Positions 9,297 through 18,520 are shown, counted from the first letter of the stretch. The stretch: 64,000 nt of DNA from Saprospiraceae bacterium (GCA_028285545.1 JANQPA010000107.1:39569-103568), one strand, 5' to 3'. Numbers and translations: made by a program. The notes: generated by a model from the letters alone, not told the origin.

Positions 9297-10736
9297 CTAC
9301 TCAATAACTAAAGCTTTTGCCTTAACCTTTCTTCCATCCATCACTCTCAGCCAATAAATTCCGGAATTCATATCCTGAATATCCAATTTAAAGGATTCCC
9401 CTTCTGAACGAGCACGTTTGATCACTTGTCCTTTATTATTAAAAATTTCAATGGCAGCACCTGAATTTATTCCCTCGAGCTGTATCCAGTCGCGAGCAGG
9501 GTTTGGATAAATTTTAAATCCAGTAGGGTCCTCTATATCATCCACATCTGTTACCAGTGCCTGGAATGTAGCAAAAAAGGCTAATCCATTTAGAAGTGCA
9601 GGGGCTACACAGTCGCCGTGGTCAGCATTATCCCCAAAGTTCTGAGAAGCAACATCAGCTGCACCATTAGCATTCATAACCGAGTCTGCCAGCGTACTAT
9701 TGGTATATATAATTTGCTCATCTCCTTTACAATAAAATAGACGCATAGGTACCTGTGGTGTCCAGTCAAATACATCATTATCCTTTAAAGCCTGAATCAG
9801 AGGGTGGGCATCATTTTTTTCATTCAAAATGGTGATAATACTATCATGAAGAACTCTGTTGGTAATAGTAGCTCCATGATCCGATATTAATTGTGCTCTC
9901 ATCATATTCCCGACATCCCTTAGTTCTATTTCATTAGCAATAAATTGATCCACCATACCTGCGTAAGGTTGCTTAAATAATTGAGCACTGCTATCATATA
10001 GTTCATAAACATGATTATAGCTTACAAAAGTGTTGGCTAAATAATGAGGGAAATTATAAGGCACCTCTCTTAAAATTAAATCGACCATTTCTCCTGAAAT
10101 GCTATAGGGGCCTGACATTGGGACGGAAGCGGTTACTGGTAATTCTTCAGAATAATCTCTTTGCAAAACATAATGAAGAGAAGCAGCAGCATGTCCACCC
10201 TGAGAATATCCAGTTACAAAAAGTTGATCATTAAAGGCAGCATTACCTTGAGCAGCAAATTCTTTAAAGGCAAATACCATATTGATAGCAGCAGTAGCCT
10301 GGCTTTCCTTATGTACAAAAGGGTGAACATCTTCTTCATTGGCGCCAAAACCTAATAAATCAGGCAGCAATACTATATAATTATTGGAGCCAAAAATAAA
10401 TCCAATGGCTGCTTCAGCTGAAAGATTAGAAGGCACCTCAGATTTAACCGACACCGTTCCATGTTGATAAACGGCAATAGGAAAAGCAAAACCTTCACGG
10501 GTGGGAATTACCGCCAGGCCGGAGGCCTGAATCATATTACCTTTGGTATCTGGTGTTTCATATACCAATTTATAGGCATGTACAGAATTTTGCATTAAAA
10601 AACTGAATGCAGGAGGGACATCAGCACTTGTTTTTATCCCTAAATCAATGGCCTCAACTAGTTTTTGTCCCTGTACTCTTAAGCCGAATACAAATATCAG
10701 TAGAAGCAGTCCAATGCACTTTTTCATATATCGCAT
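9297..10736 (-). CDS. T9SS-exported alpha/beta hydrolase (secretory lipase-like)
   Basis: A 479-residue secreted enzyme. It has a signal peptide ending near VQGQ, a hydrolase core with the nucleophile elbow GYSQGGHAA, and a late HGDC segment that could supply the catalytic histidine. The last 75 residues form a type A T9SS sorting domain, starting FKIYPNPARDWIQL and ending with KALVIE. The fold and length suit the secretory lipase/prolyl-esterase group; the substrate is unknown. The start could be the ATG at 10736 or three codons downstream (MKKC), which gives a more typical signal peptide. It converges on the efflux ATPase gene. Confidence 0.88.
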   Translation of the reverse strand: MRYMKKCIGLLLLIFVFGLRVQGQKLVEAIDLGIKTSADVPPAFSFLMQNSVHAYKLVYETPDTKGNMIQASGLAVIPTREGFAFPIAVYQHGTVSVKSEVPSNLSAEAAIGFIFGSNNYIVLLPDLLGFGANEEDVHPFVHKESQATAAINMVFAFKEFAAQGNAAFNDQLFVTGYSQGGHAAASLHYVLQRDYSEELPVTASVPMSGPYSISGEMVDLILREVPYNFPHYLANTFVSYNHVYELYDSSAQLFKQPYAGMVDQFIANEIELRDVGNMMRAQLISDHGATITNRVLHDSIITILNEKNDAHPLIQALKDNDVFDWTPQVPMRLFYCKGDEQIIYTNSTLADSVMNANGAADVASQNFGDNADHGDCVAPALLNGLAFFATFQALVTDVDDIEDPTGFKIYPNPARDWIQLEGINSGAAIEIFNNKGQVIKRARSEGESFKLDIQDMNSGIYWLRVMDGRKVKAKALVIE

Positions 10737-10856
10737 AATTTATTTTAATGAGAAAGGTAATATAGAGAAAAAACTCAATTTTCAGGAAATGGTTCAAGCT
10801 TTCAAAATGTCGGCAAGAAGATGGAAGAAGACTAAGTAAAATGACTTCCTTCAATA

Positions 10857-11843
10857 TTACTCCAGGCTTTTTAATAGTTGTTGCTTTTCTTTACTAAAAT
10901 CCAGGAATTCATGTTGGGCTTCAAGAAGATTTATTTTGTTCAATTGTGCTTCTACAAATTTTTGGTGCACCTGTCTTCCAGGATGTAAAGGCCGGTGTCT
11001 GCTGGAAAGAATTAATTTATTTACCTCAGCCATCAAAGGCCAATCATTTTCTTCAACAAAAGCTGTAACAAACTTCTGCCAGATATAATCAATGGCCTGT
11101 TGGTTGGGGTGAATCATGTCGGCTTCATAAAAGCGATAACCCCTAAGATCATCTATCATCAATTCATAGGAGGGAAAATAATATAGATCTGCGAATTCTC
11201 TTTCTAATTTTTCTGAGGCCATTATCAAAGTAGCTTTGCTCCTCTGATTTTCAATTAAACCATCCCGAATATGCCTTACAGGGCTAACCGTCAAAATAAA
11301 CTTTATTCCCGGATTAAGGTTTTTAAGTACTTTAATGGCTGTGGTAAGTGCCCTAACAATATCATCCAAACTCATCCTGGTCCGATTAAATTGATTGCCG
11401 GGCAATTTGTGGCAATTGGCAACAATTCTTTGATCATCTTTTTTTTGAAAAACATAGGAAGTACCCAGGGTTATTATGCACCATTTTTCCTTTTTTACAA
11501 AAAGCCGGGCCTCTTCCATTGAGTGATTAATTTTCTTCAGAGTTATTTTCTGTTCAGGATGCGAAAAAATCCCATGATGGTCAAAACTATGCCATAAGCC
11601 CTCGTGAAAAAAAAGATCCTCTGCTTCATAGTAATTATTTTCACTTAATCTTTTCAAAGCAACTGAGATTGAAAATGGATTATACAATATCCCGAAAGGA
11701 TTCAGCAAACTATTAAATTGATGATCCGCTAACTTTTGAGCCATATGGCTGGCAAAACAAGATCCTATACAAAAAATGCCTTCCTGGTAGCTAATTTTTG
11801 AGGAAAACTCCGGCAAATTAATTTCTGTCCTGAAAGAATCCAT
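10857..11843 (-). CDS. GSCFA domain protein
   Basis: A 328-residue protein with the family-defining GSCFASHMAQKL near residue 26, followed by NPFGILYNP. The family resembles SGNH/GDSL esterases; here ITLGTSYVF and DMIHPNQQA look like the later blocks, the last carrying a possible catalytic Asp-His pair. No signal peptide is visible, so it is probably cytoplasmic. The biological substrate of the family is not established. It stands alone between two intergenic regions. Confidence 0.85.
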   Translation of the reverse strand: MDSFRTEINLPEFSSKISYQEGIFCIGSCFASHMAQKLADHQFNSLLNPFGILYNPFSISVALKRLSENNYYEAEDLFFHEGLWHSFDHHGIFSHPEQKITLKKINHSMEEARLFVKKEKWCIITLGTSYVFQKKDDQRIVANCHKLPGNQFNRTRMSLDDIVRALTTAIKVLKNLNPGIKFILTVSPVRHIRDGLIENQRSKATLIMASEKLEREFADLYYFPSYELMIDDLRGYRFYEADMIHPNQQAIDYIWQKFVTAFVEENDWPLMAEVNKLILSSRHRPLHPGRQVHQKFVEAQLNKINLLEAQHEFLDFSKEKQQLLKSLE

Positions 11844-11894
11844 ACCCTTAATTTCTTTGCTGAATCAATAATAATTTTACCTGTTTAACCATCA

Positions 11895-11957
11895 ACTTTC
11901 GATCTTCGTCTGTATACAACCCACTTTCTATCTTATACTTTCAACTTTCTACCTTAA
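11895..11957. repeat. Heptamer-word array ACTTTCT, single orientation
   Basis: Nine consecutive 7-nt words in phase. Most are variants of ACTTTCT, a circular permutation of the TTTCTAC word at 8481 and 16370. No inverted half is visible. It lies 43 bp before the start codon of the gene at 12001. Confidence 0.65.
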
Positions 11958-12000
11958 AAGTATTATTTTTCGCCCTGACTACAGAAATTATCTATAGAAG

Positions 12001-13332
12001 ATGGGATTATTTGATCGTCTTTTTGGAAGTACCGAAGATAAAGACCCAAGACCAAATGTACATTTTGGCAGATATTCTGATTCTTATAAAAGTGCAGAGA
12101 AGGTCGAGGTATGGGATAAAGCTCTCTCCTATTTTGAAGAGAACCGGTATCTGGATTGTTATAAACAGTTTTTTATTTATCTGCGGGATGAACAAGAGGA
12201 AAATGTAGAATGCTATGAAGATAATGGGCAATTGGTTTTTGAGTTATATCAAGGATCCAAAAAAATTACTGGTTTTGCCAATGACGAACAATTAAGGGCT
12301 GAAGCCAAAATAGCTTATTCCGAAAGTCTTAATGTAGGATTTATGCGAAGGCTGATAGAAAAAAATTTTGAATTAAAATTCAGCCGTTTTGCATTAGATG
12401 GAAATAATAACATTGTCATAGTTTTTGATACCTATACACTGGATGGCTCTCCTTATAAATTATATCATGCCCTTAAAGAATTAGCAGTTAATGCCGACAA
12501 ACAGGATGACCTCCTTTTGGATGAGTTTAATATGTTACAACCCGTTGATGTGTCTCATCTAAAACCTCTTCCTCAGGATGAAAAAGAAGTAAAATATCAT
12601 TATATCAAGCAAGAAATAGAAGCTACTCTTGAAGAAATGAATAACGGCTCTTTGGATAAAAATCAATATCCCAGAGGCATTTCTGTTTTGCTGCTTGATC
12701 TTATCTATCGCCTGGATTACCTGACCAAACCAGAGGGGTATATGATGGAATCTTTAGAGCGAATGCACCGACAGTATTTTGCTCAGGATGGACAATCTTT
12801 GATTCAGAAAAATCAAATGCTCTACAAATTGCTTTCCAGTTTAATGGAACGCCCTAAGGATGAATTTTTTAAAGAGATGTATCGCGTAAAGGCTACCTTC
12901 GGGATAACAGACCCCATCAATCATGATCGTGTGGTGGATTTCATCGATTCCGAATTGGATTCAATGGATTGGTATAAAGACAACAAACATTTAAAAACCG
13001 CATTAGCCATTCCTGGATACATCATTGGTTACTGTATGTTTTATTATGCAGTACCGAGGCCTGTTCGGGAGCTTTTTCATTTATTCTATGAAATCACTAA
13101 TCCTAAATATTTCAAATCTTTAGGGTTTTCAGATATTTATTTTGATACACAGACCGACACATTTAATAAGAAATCCATCCGAAGAGCTATTGATCAAATT
13201 GCTTCCAGAAATCGAAAAAATTATCCCAAATTAAATCCCGCTGTAGCTAGCCTTTCTTTTAGATCTCCACTTGATTTTGCAAAAAGTTATCTATTATTAG
13301 TCAGAAATTTGAACATGGCTAGGATAGAATAG
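12001..13332 (+). CDS. Conserved hypothetical protein, possibly YbjN/chaperone-like N-terminus
   Basis: I do not recognise this 443-residue soluble protein with confidence. There is no signal peptide or membrane span. Residues about 20-170 alternate strands and helices in a way that recalls the YbjN/type III chaperone-like fold (FDTYTLDGSPYKLYHALKELA), which is only a suggestion. The rest is mostly helical and ends with a basic segment. It is 26 bp upstream of the paaD-like gene and on the same strand, so it may share that transcript. Confidence 0.6.
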   Translation: MGLFDRLFGSTEDKDPRPNVHFGRYSDSYKSAEKVEVWDKALSYFEENRYLDCYKQFFIYLRDEQEENVECYEDNGQLVFELYQGSKKITGFANDEQLRAEAKIAYSESLNVGFMRRLIEKNFELKFSRFALDGNNNIVIVFDTYTLDGSPYKLYHALKELAVNADKQDDLLLDEFNMLQPVDVSHLKPLPQDEKEVKYHYIKQEIEATLEEMNNGSLDKNQYPRGISVLLLDLIYRLDYLTKPEGYMMESLERMHRQYFAQDGQSLIQKNQMLYKLLSSLMERPKDEFFKEMYRVKATFGITDPINHDRVVDFIDSELDSMDWYKDNKHLKTALAIPGYIIGYCMFYYAVPRPVRELFHLFYEITNPKYFKSLGFSDIYFDTQTDTFNKKSIRRAIDQIASRNRKNYPKLNPAVASLSFRSPLDFAKSYLLLVRNLNMARIE

Positions 13333-13358
13333 TGTTATTAATGTAAAAGTCCCAACCA

Positions 13359-13847
13359 ATGCCTATAATTAAAGAAGAGATATATGAAGTACTGGATCAG
13401 GTAGCAGATCCAGAAATCCCTGTTTTAACAGTAAGAGACCTGGGGGTAATCAGAGATATTATCATCGATGGAGATTCTATAGAAGTAATCATTACCCCAA
13501 CATATTCAGGTTGTCCTGCCATGAATACCATTGAAATTAATATTAAAGCTGCATTACAAGAAGCAGGGTATCATCCGGTAAAGGTCACCACCGTCATCAG
13601 TCCTCCCTGGACAACGGACTGGCTTTCAGAAGAAGGACGTCGAAAACTAAAAGAATACGGAATTGCTCCTCCTCAGGAAAGAAGCTTTGATAAAAATGCC
13701 TTGTTTTCAGAAGAAAAAAACATAGAATGTCCAAGATGTAATTCCCAAAACACCAAAATGATCAGTCAATTTGGATCAACTGCCTGCAAAGCCATGTACC
13801 AATGCAATGACTGTTTGGAACCTTTTGATTATTTTAAATGCCATTAG
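13359..13847 (+). CDS. paaD: PaaD-type MIP18/DUF59 protein with zinc-ribbon tail (phenylacetyl-CoA epoxidase accessory)
   Basis: A 162-residue protein. Residues 1-95 are a MIP18/DUF59 domain (VADPEIPVLTVRDLGVI; TPTYSGCPAM with the conserved cysteine). Residues 120-162 form a cysteine tail with CPRC, CKAMYQCNDC and a final KCH. This architecture is that of PaaD, which supports assembly of the PaaABC(E) oxygenase that epoxidises phenylacetyl-CoA. The next gene is a PaaG-like isomerase, which supports the assignment. The oxygenase subunit genes themselves are not in this window. Confidence 0.85.
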   Translation: MPIIKEEIYEVLDQVADPEIPVLTVRDLGVIRDIIIDGDSIEVIITPTYSGCPAMNTIEINIKAALQEAGYHPVKVTTVISPPWTTDWLSEEGRRKLKEYGIAPPQERSFDKNALFSEEKNIECPRCNSQNTKMISQFGSTACKAMYQCNDCLEPFDYFKCH

Positions 13848-13854
13848 AATATTA

Positions 13855-13966
13855 GTAGTAAAGTGGTCTGGTGGTCTAGTAGTCTGGTCTGTTAGAATAA
13901 ACCATAACCCCAGACTACTAGACTACTATAACACTAGACTACTATAACACTAGACTACCATAACAT
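13855..13966. repeat. Octamer-word array GTRGTCTR/YAGACTAC, inverted halves
   Basis: The left half has four 8-nt words from 13855 to 13886 (for example GTGGTCTG). The right half has seven words from 13911 to 13966, mostly TAGACTAC alternating with TATAACAC, giving a visible 16-bp period. Bases 13874-13887 pair perfectly with 13910-13923. It fills most of the gap between paaD and the paaG-like gene. Its word recurs at 33187. Confidence 0.85.
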
Positions 13967-13973
13967 AATACAC

Positions 13974-14750
13974 ATGACAACCATACTTCTAGAAAAAATC
14001 TCCAGCATCGGAAAAATAACACTCAACCGGCCTGAGAAATACAATAGTTTTAATAGGGAAATGGCCTTTGCCATGCAAGATGCTTTGGATGATTGCAGTA
14101 AGGATCCTGATATACGGGCCATTTATATTTGTGGAGCAGGAAAAGCATTTTGTGCAGGTCAGGATATCCAGGAAATAACGGGCGATAATATACCGACCTT
14201 CCACAATATTTTGCTGGAACACTTTAATCCTATAGTAGAACGCCTGAGAAATATTAAACTCCCAATTGTTGGAGCAGTAAATGGAGTAGCCGCAGGGGCA
14301 GGTGCCAATATTGCGCTGGCATGTGATATTACTGTAGCATCTGAAAAAGCTTCTTTTATTCAGGCTTTTAGTAAAATTGGATTAATTCCCGATAGCGGGG
14401 GTACCTTCGTACTGCCAAGACTCATTGGCTGGCAAAAAGCTGCTGCACTTATGATGCTGGGAGAAAAAGTTTCAGCAGAAGATGCTGAGAAAATGGGTAT
14501 GATTTATAAGTTTTTTCCAGCAGATGATTTTGAGGAAGCCTCCTGGAAAATAGCACTGCAGCTTTCCCAAATGCCAACAAAAGCGTTGGCCTTTACTAAG
14601 CAGGCTCTTAATGCCTCTTTCCATAATGATTTTGCATCCCAGCTTATTTTAGAAGAAAAACTACAATCTGCTGCCGGAAAGACAGATGATTACCAGGAAG
14701 GAGTTAAGGCATTTATGGAGAAAAGAGCTCCTACTTTCAAAGGGCATTAA
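13974..14750 (+). CDS. paaG: Enoyl-CoA hydratase/isomerase, PaaG-like (1,2-epoxyphenylacetyl-CoA isomerase)
   Basis: A 258-residue crotonase-fold enzyme. The oxyanion-hole segments are GKAFCAGQDIQE and NGVAAGAGANIALACD. The block FSKIGLIPDSGGTFVLPRLIG is typical of PaaG, where an aspartate in LIPDSGG acts as the base in converting ring-epoxide CoA to the oxepin. The neighbouring PaaD supports this role. A general enoyl-CoA hydratase is the alternative. A strong hairpin follows 8 bp after the stop codon. Confidence 0.82.
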   Translation: MTTILLEKISSIGKITLNRPEKYNSFNREMAFAMQDALDDCSKDPDIRAIYICGAGKAFCAGQDIQEITGDNIPTFHNILLEHFNPIVERLRNIKLPIVGAVNGVAAGAGANIALACDITVASEKASFIQAFSKIGLIPDSGGTFVLPRLIGWQKAAALMMLGEKVSAEDAEKMGMIYKFFPADDFEEASWKIALQLSQMPTKALAFTKQALNASFHNDFASQLILEEKLQSAAGKTDDYQEGVKAFMEKRAPTFKGH

Positions 14751-14758
14751 TAAAAAAA

Positions 14759-14789
14759 GTAGAGCTGCATCTAGGAGATGCAGCTCTAC
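14759..14789 (-). terminator. Perfect 14-bp hairpin with A-tracts on both sides
   Basis: Bases 14759-14772 pair perfectly with 14776-14789 around an AGG loop. The + strand has A-runs before and after the stem, so the U-tract needed for intrinsic termination exists only for transcripts moving leftward. On the + strand it may instead protect the 3' end of the upstream mRNA. No leftward gene is visible nearby. Confidence 0.5.
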
Positions 14790-15165
14790 AAAAAGCAAAA
14801 TCCGCCGGAATCTTATTTACCCAGAGCGTACTGCAATATCTGTTAATATTAAATGGTAAATAAAGACTACCGGCAGATTTATGCTTTACACCAAAAAAAA
14901 TTAAATGCACTATGTAGATTGTTTTCACCGGTTGATTATGATGGCAAATTAGCACTCTTTTTGATGCGGCACAATAGCCAGACCGGAGTCAAAATCCACC
15001 TTGTGACTTTCTTAACTTCCCAAAGGGGCAAAATAAAATGTTAAAACATCTTAACACTATTAAATATCTGAAAATCAAAATTTTAAATTTTAACTAAATT
15101 TATAATTAACAGTTTTTCGGTATTTTCAATTGCTATTAATCTCAAGTTAAAAATCTAGCACTTGC
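14790..15165. other. Non-coding spacer before meaB
   Basis: About 375 bp of AT-rich DNA. One weak open frame (14853-15044) lacks recognisable content. I see no tRNA, repeat or clear promoter; the meaB promoter presumably lies near 15100-15160. Confidence 0.5.
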
Positions 15166-16245
15166 ATGAATTCCAAGAAAAAAAAGGGGCTTAGCATTAA
15201 AGAAGGGACGGATAAGGTTCCTTTAAACATCAATCCCAGATTGAAGAGAAAACCAATGGCTGTGCCCATCAGTACAGAGGAATACATTAAAGGAGTTCTA
15301 GCAGGAGACCGAATAATTTTAAGCAAGGCCATCACTTTGGTCGAGAGTAAATTAGCTAAGCACCTGGAAATGGCCGAGAAGATCCTGGAAGCCTGCTTAC
15401 CACAGTCCGGAAAATCATTTAGGTTAGGGATTACAGGCTCTCCTGGTGTGGGAAAAAGCACTTTTATAGAAAACTTTGGGAAAAACCTTCTTCAACAAAA
15501 TAAGAAGGTATGCATCCTTGCTGTTGACCCAAGCAGCCAATTTACAAAAGGCAGCATTCTGGGAGATAAAACCAGGATGGAGGAATTGAGTAAATCTGAC
15601 AAAGTTTTTATTAGGCCTAGTCCCGCTAGTCAGACTCTTGGTGGAGTGGCCCGAAAAACTCGTGAGACCATTATTTTATGCGAAGCGGCAGGTTTCGAAA
15701 ATATCCTTATTGAAACAGTCGGAGTTGGTCAATCTGAAATTGCGGTTCATTCTATGGTTGATTTTTTTCTTCTTTTATTATTGCCAGGTGGAGGTGATGA
15801 ATTACAAGGTATCAAACGAGGAGTAGTAGAAATGGCAGATCTAATAGCTGTTAATAAGGCTGATGGGGAAAGATTAAGCTTAGCTAAGCAAGCACAAAGA
15901 GCTTATCGTAACGCCCTTCATTTATTTCCTGCTAAAAAAAGCGGCTGGATACCTAAAGTAGTACTTTGTTCCAGCCCTGATAATCTTGGTTTTGATCAGG
16001 TAGAGGACCATATTAAAGCCTACCAAGAGCTGACAAGGCGTAACAAGCATTTTCTAAAAAACCGATCAGCGCAGGCCAAATATTGGTTAGATGAAACAAT
16101 TTTTCAAAAATTAGGACAATTATTTTTTGAAAATACCCGAGTAAAACAACATTATCCAGGCATAGAAAAGGCAGTCCTGGAAGGTAAAATCACCCCTTTT
16201 AAGGGAGCTGAAGAGTTGCTTAAATTCTTTGGGCAAGAAAAATAG
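15166..16245 (+). CDS. meaB: MeaB/ArgK-type G3E-related GTPase (methylmalonyl-CoA mutase chaperone)
   Basis: A 359-residue P-loop GTPase. It shows Walker A GSPGVGKST at about residue 90, AVDPSSQFTKGSILGDKTRM, the Walker B/switch segment ETVGVGQSE and the guanine-specificity motif NKAD. The family protects and loads coenzyme B12 into methylmalonyl-CoA mutase. The mutase genes are not in this window. Length and motif order are normal; the lysine-rich first 20 residues are a little longer than usual. Confidence 0.9.
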   Translation: MNSKKKKGLSIKEGTDKVPLNINPRLKRKPMAVPISTEEYIKGVLAGDRIILSKAITLVESKLAKHLEMAEKILEACLPQSGKSFRLGITGSPGVGKSTFIENFGKNLLQQNKKVCILAVDPSSQFTKGSILGDKTRMEELSKSDKVFIRPSPASQTLGGVARKTRETIILCEAAGFENILIETVGVGQSEIAVHSMVDFFLLLLLPGGGDELQGIKRGVVEMADLIAVNKADGERLSLAKQAQRAYRNALHLFPAKKSGWIPKVVLCSSPDNLGFDQVEDHIKAYQELTRRNKHFLKNRSAQAKYWLDETIFQKLGQLFFENTRVKQHYPGIEKAVLEGKITPFKGAEELLKFFGQEK

Positions 16246-16314
16246 ATCCGAAAAACCCTCATGTTCTTCTTAAAAAATTGCAATCTTGTATTATCTTTTA
16301 CTTTTATGTAGCCG

Positions 16315-16411
16315 GTAATAAGTAAAAAGTAGAAGGTAGAAAGACTTTCATTAATTTATATCCTTAGTCATTCTACTTTATACTTTTTACTTTATACTTT
16401 TTACTTTCTAC
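16315..16411. repeat. Heptamer-word array GTARAAA/TTTNTAC, inverted halves
   Basis: The left half has four 7-nt words (16315-16342, consensus GTARAAR). The right half has six (16370-16411), alternating TTTATAC and TTTTTAC with TTCTAC-type ends. The two halves are reverse complements at word level. The left half shares an exact 19-nt string with 8424-8442. It lies 28 bp before lemA. Confidence 0.8.
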
Positions 16412-16439
16412 CAATTATTTAATTTAAACCATTAAATCA

Positions 16440-17033
16440 ATGAGATCTTTAGTACCTATTGCAATATTTCTAATCATTGTGGGTGGTATTGCCTTCCTTG
16501 GTAGCTGGAGCTATCAAAATAAATTTGTCAACCTGGATGAAACGGTCAATCGGGCCTTTGGTGATCTGCAGTCTGATTACCAACGCAGAGCTGACCTTAT
16601 TCCAAATTTAGTGAACACGGTAAAAGGTGCCGCTAATTTTGAACAAGAGACCTTAACAGCTTTAACTCAGGCACGTGCCCGAGCTACAAGCATTACTATT
16701 GACCCTAGCACTGCTACTCCTGAACAATTACAGGCTTTTCAGGAAGCTCAAAGCGGACTTTCTCAGTCTCTGGGGCGATTGTTGATGATTTCTGAGAATT
16801 ATCCGCAGCTGCGTGCCAGTGAAAACTTTAAAGAATTACAGGTTCAGTTGGAAGGAACAGAAAATAGAATTAAAGTAGCACGTAATAAATACAATGCTGC
16901 TGTATCAAAATACAATGTAGGTATTCGTACTTTCCCAGGAAACTTATTTGCAGGGCTATTTGGATTTTCCCGAAAGCCACAGTTTCAAGCTGATGAGGGA
17001 GCTCAGAATGCTCCAAACGTAAATTTTAATTAA
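16440..17033 (+). CDS. lemA: LemA family protein
   Basis: A 197-residue protein with an N-terminal membrane anchor at about residues 4-22. A helical LemA domain follows (VNRAFGDLQSDYQRRADLIPNLVNTVKGAANFEQETL; ARNKYNAAVSKYN; FPGNLFAGLFGF). The first string is characteristic of the family. Function is unsettled, but lemA genes often travel with TPM-domain genes, as here. The gene ends just before an 18-bp hairpin. Confidence 0.92.
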   Translation: MRSLVPIAIFLIIVGGIAFLGSWSYQNKFVNLDETVNRAFGDLQSDYQRRADLIPNLVNTVKGAANFEQETLTALTQARARATSITIDPSTATPEQLQAFQEAQSGLSQSLGRLLMISENYPQLRASENFKELQVQLEGTENRIKVARNKYNAAVSKYNVGIRTFPGNLFAGLFGFSRKPQFQADEGAQNAPNVNFN

Positions 17034-17062
17034 TCATTAGAATAATGTTTCTATGGAATTGT

Positions 17063-17108
17063 GTAAAATATGAATCATCCTGAATTTTTGGGATGATTCA
17101 TATTTTAC
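17063..17108. terminator. 18-bp perfect hairpin between lemA and the first TPM gene
   Basis: Bases 17063-17080 pair perfectly with 17091-17108 around a 10-nt loop. No long U-tract follows, so it could be an attenuator, an mRNA-stabilising structure or a weak terminator that separates expression of lemA from the TPM genes. Confidence 0.55.
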
Positions 17109-17133
17109 ATAACCCAGCTGTTAATAATATTTT

Positions 17134-17568
17134 ATGATTCGTTTTTTCAGTAAAGAAGAGGAAAAAGAAATTATTGCTGCTATTCAGGCAATTGAAAAGA
17201 AAACAAGTGGAGAAATTCGGGTTCACCTTCAAAAAACTTGTGATGGACCGGCCTTAGAGGTGGCCAAAAAAGTTTTTTTCGAGCTGGAAATGCAAAAGAC
17301 CGCCCGTCGAAATGGCGTTCTTTTTTTTATTGCTCCAAAAGAACACAAGTTTGCCATCCTTGGTGATAGTGGTTTAGATGAAGTTGTTCCAGAATCATTT
17401 TGGGAAGAAGCTAGAAACTTAATGCAGGAACATTTTCGTAAAGGAGAATTCGCCATTGGAATAACCAAAGCCATCCATATGGTGGGTAATTATCTAACTC
17501 AATTTTTTCCTGTGCAAGAGGACGACGAAAATGAATTATCAGATGACATTTCATATGATAATACTTAG
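17134..17568 (+). CDS. TPM domain protein, soluble
   Basis: A 144-residue protein made almost entirely of a TPM domain (IRVHLQKTCD; RNGVLFFIAPKEHKFAILGDSGLDE; FRKGEFAIGITKAIHMVG). It has no signal peptide and ends in an acidic tail. TPM domains occur in thylakoid TLP18.3 and in YgcG, and have reported phosphatase activity in plants. Clustering with lemA and a second TPM gene is a common bacterial arrangement. Confidence 0.88.
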   Translation: MIRFFSKEEEKEIIAAIQAIEKKTSGEIRVHLQKTCDGPALEVAKKVFFELEMQKTARRNGVLFFIAPKEHKFAILGDSGLDEVVPESFWEEARNLMQEHFRKGEFAIGITKAIHMVGNYLTQFFPVQEDDENELSDDISYDNT

Positions 17569-17746
17569 TTGACATCCTCACCAACTTAGGTCTAGAAAAA
17601 TAATAATATTGTAGACTTTTATGGACTCAAGCCAAACTTTAGCTTAATATCTCCACATAAATTAATCCATCCCATTTCATCAGGAATAATAATCTGCTTT
17701 AATGGGTATAAATTGTTAAAAATAAAAAAGAAAAGTATTTAACTCA

Positions 17747-18520
17747 ATGAGGTTCAAAACACTTTTACCTTTATTCTTTACATTCCTGGCTATAAATTTA
17801 CAGGCTGCCAAGGAAATCCCTCCCAGATCTAATACCATCGTAACAGATTATATACGTCTGTTACAACCTGCTGAAAGAAATGCTCTTGAGCGCAAATTAG
17901 TTGCTTATGATGATTCTACTTCCACACAAATTGCCATTGTAATTGATCGTTCCCTAGAAGGAGAAGAAATTTTTGATTACAGTTATCGCTTGGCTGAAGC
18001 CTGGGGCATTGGTGGAGCAGAAGATAATAATGGCGTATTAATTTATATTGCTTTTGAAGATAGAAAACTCTACATCCAAACTGGATATGGAGTTGAAGGT
18101 TTTTTGACGGATGCTATGGCTAATCGAATTATTGAAAGAGTCATCACACCTGCTTTCCGTCAACAAAGCTACTATCAGGGTTTGGATCAGGCAACCAATA
18201 TTATAATGCAACTGGGCTCTGGAGAGTACTATAATGACGGTGAGTCAGAAAACGGTTTCCCTCCTTTGGCCATCATTATCATTTTATTGGTCATTATCAT
18301 CATTATTTCCAGCCTCTTTAATGATAAAGGAGGCGATGGTGGAGGCTATTATCGAGGAGGTCGCTATGATTCTGGTCGCAAAGGCGGTGGTGGATGGATC
18401 TATCTTCCCGGCGGCGGCGGATGGACATCTGGCGGCGGCGGTGGCGGTTTTGGTGGCGGAGGTTTCGGCGGCTTCGGTGGTGGTGGTTTCGGTGGTGGCG
18501 GAGCTGGTGGCAGCTGGTAA
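17747..18520 (+). CDS. TPM domain protein, YgcG-like, secreted/membrane anchored
   Basis: A 257-residue protein with a signal peptide (about residues 1-20, ending LQAA) and a TPM domain (VTDYIRLLQPAERNALE; DNNGVLIYIAFEDRKLYIQTGYGVEG; MANRIIERVITPAFR). A membrane span at about 168-190 follows, then a glycine-rich tail of GGGGFGG type after a GGRYDSGRKGGGGW segment. This is the classic YgcG layout, with the TPM domain facing the periplasm. The tail DNA is locally GC-rich and repetitive and so prone to length change. Confidence 0.9.
   Translation: MRFKTLLPLFFTFLAINLQAAKEIPPRSNTIVTDYIRLLQPAERNALERKLVAYDDSTSTQIAIVIDRSLEGEEIFDYSYRLAEAWGIGGAEDNNGVLIYIAFEDRKLYIQTGYGVEGFLTDAMANRIIERVITPAFRQQSYYQGLDQATNIIMQLGSGEYYNDGESENGFPPLAIIIILLVIIIIISSLFNDKGGDGGGYYRGGRYDSGRKGGGGWIYLPGGGGWTSGGGGGGFGGGGFGGFGGGGFGGGGAGGSW

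Noticed and set aside
13855..13966. CRISPR array or transposon end
   Set aside because: Repeats are 8 nt in phase without unique spacers, and no transposase or target-site duplication is present.
14853..15044. Short open frame upstream of meaB
   Set aside because: Composition is unlike the neighbours and no motif is seen; it lies in a gap with a promoter and hairpin.
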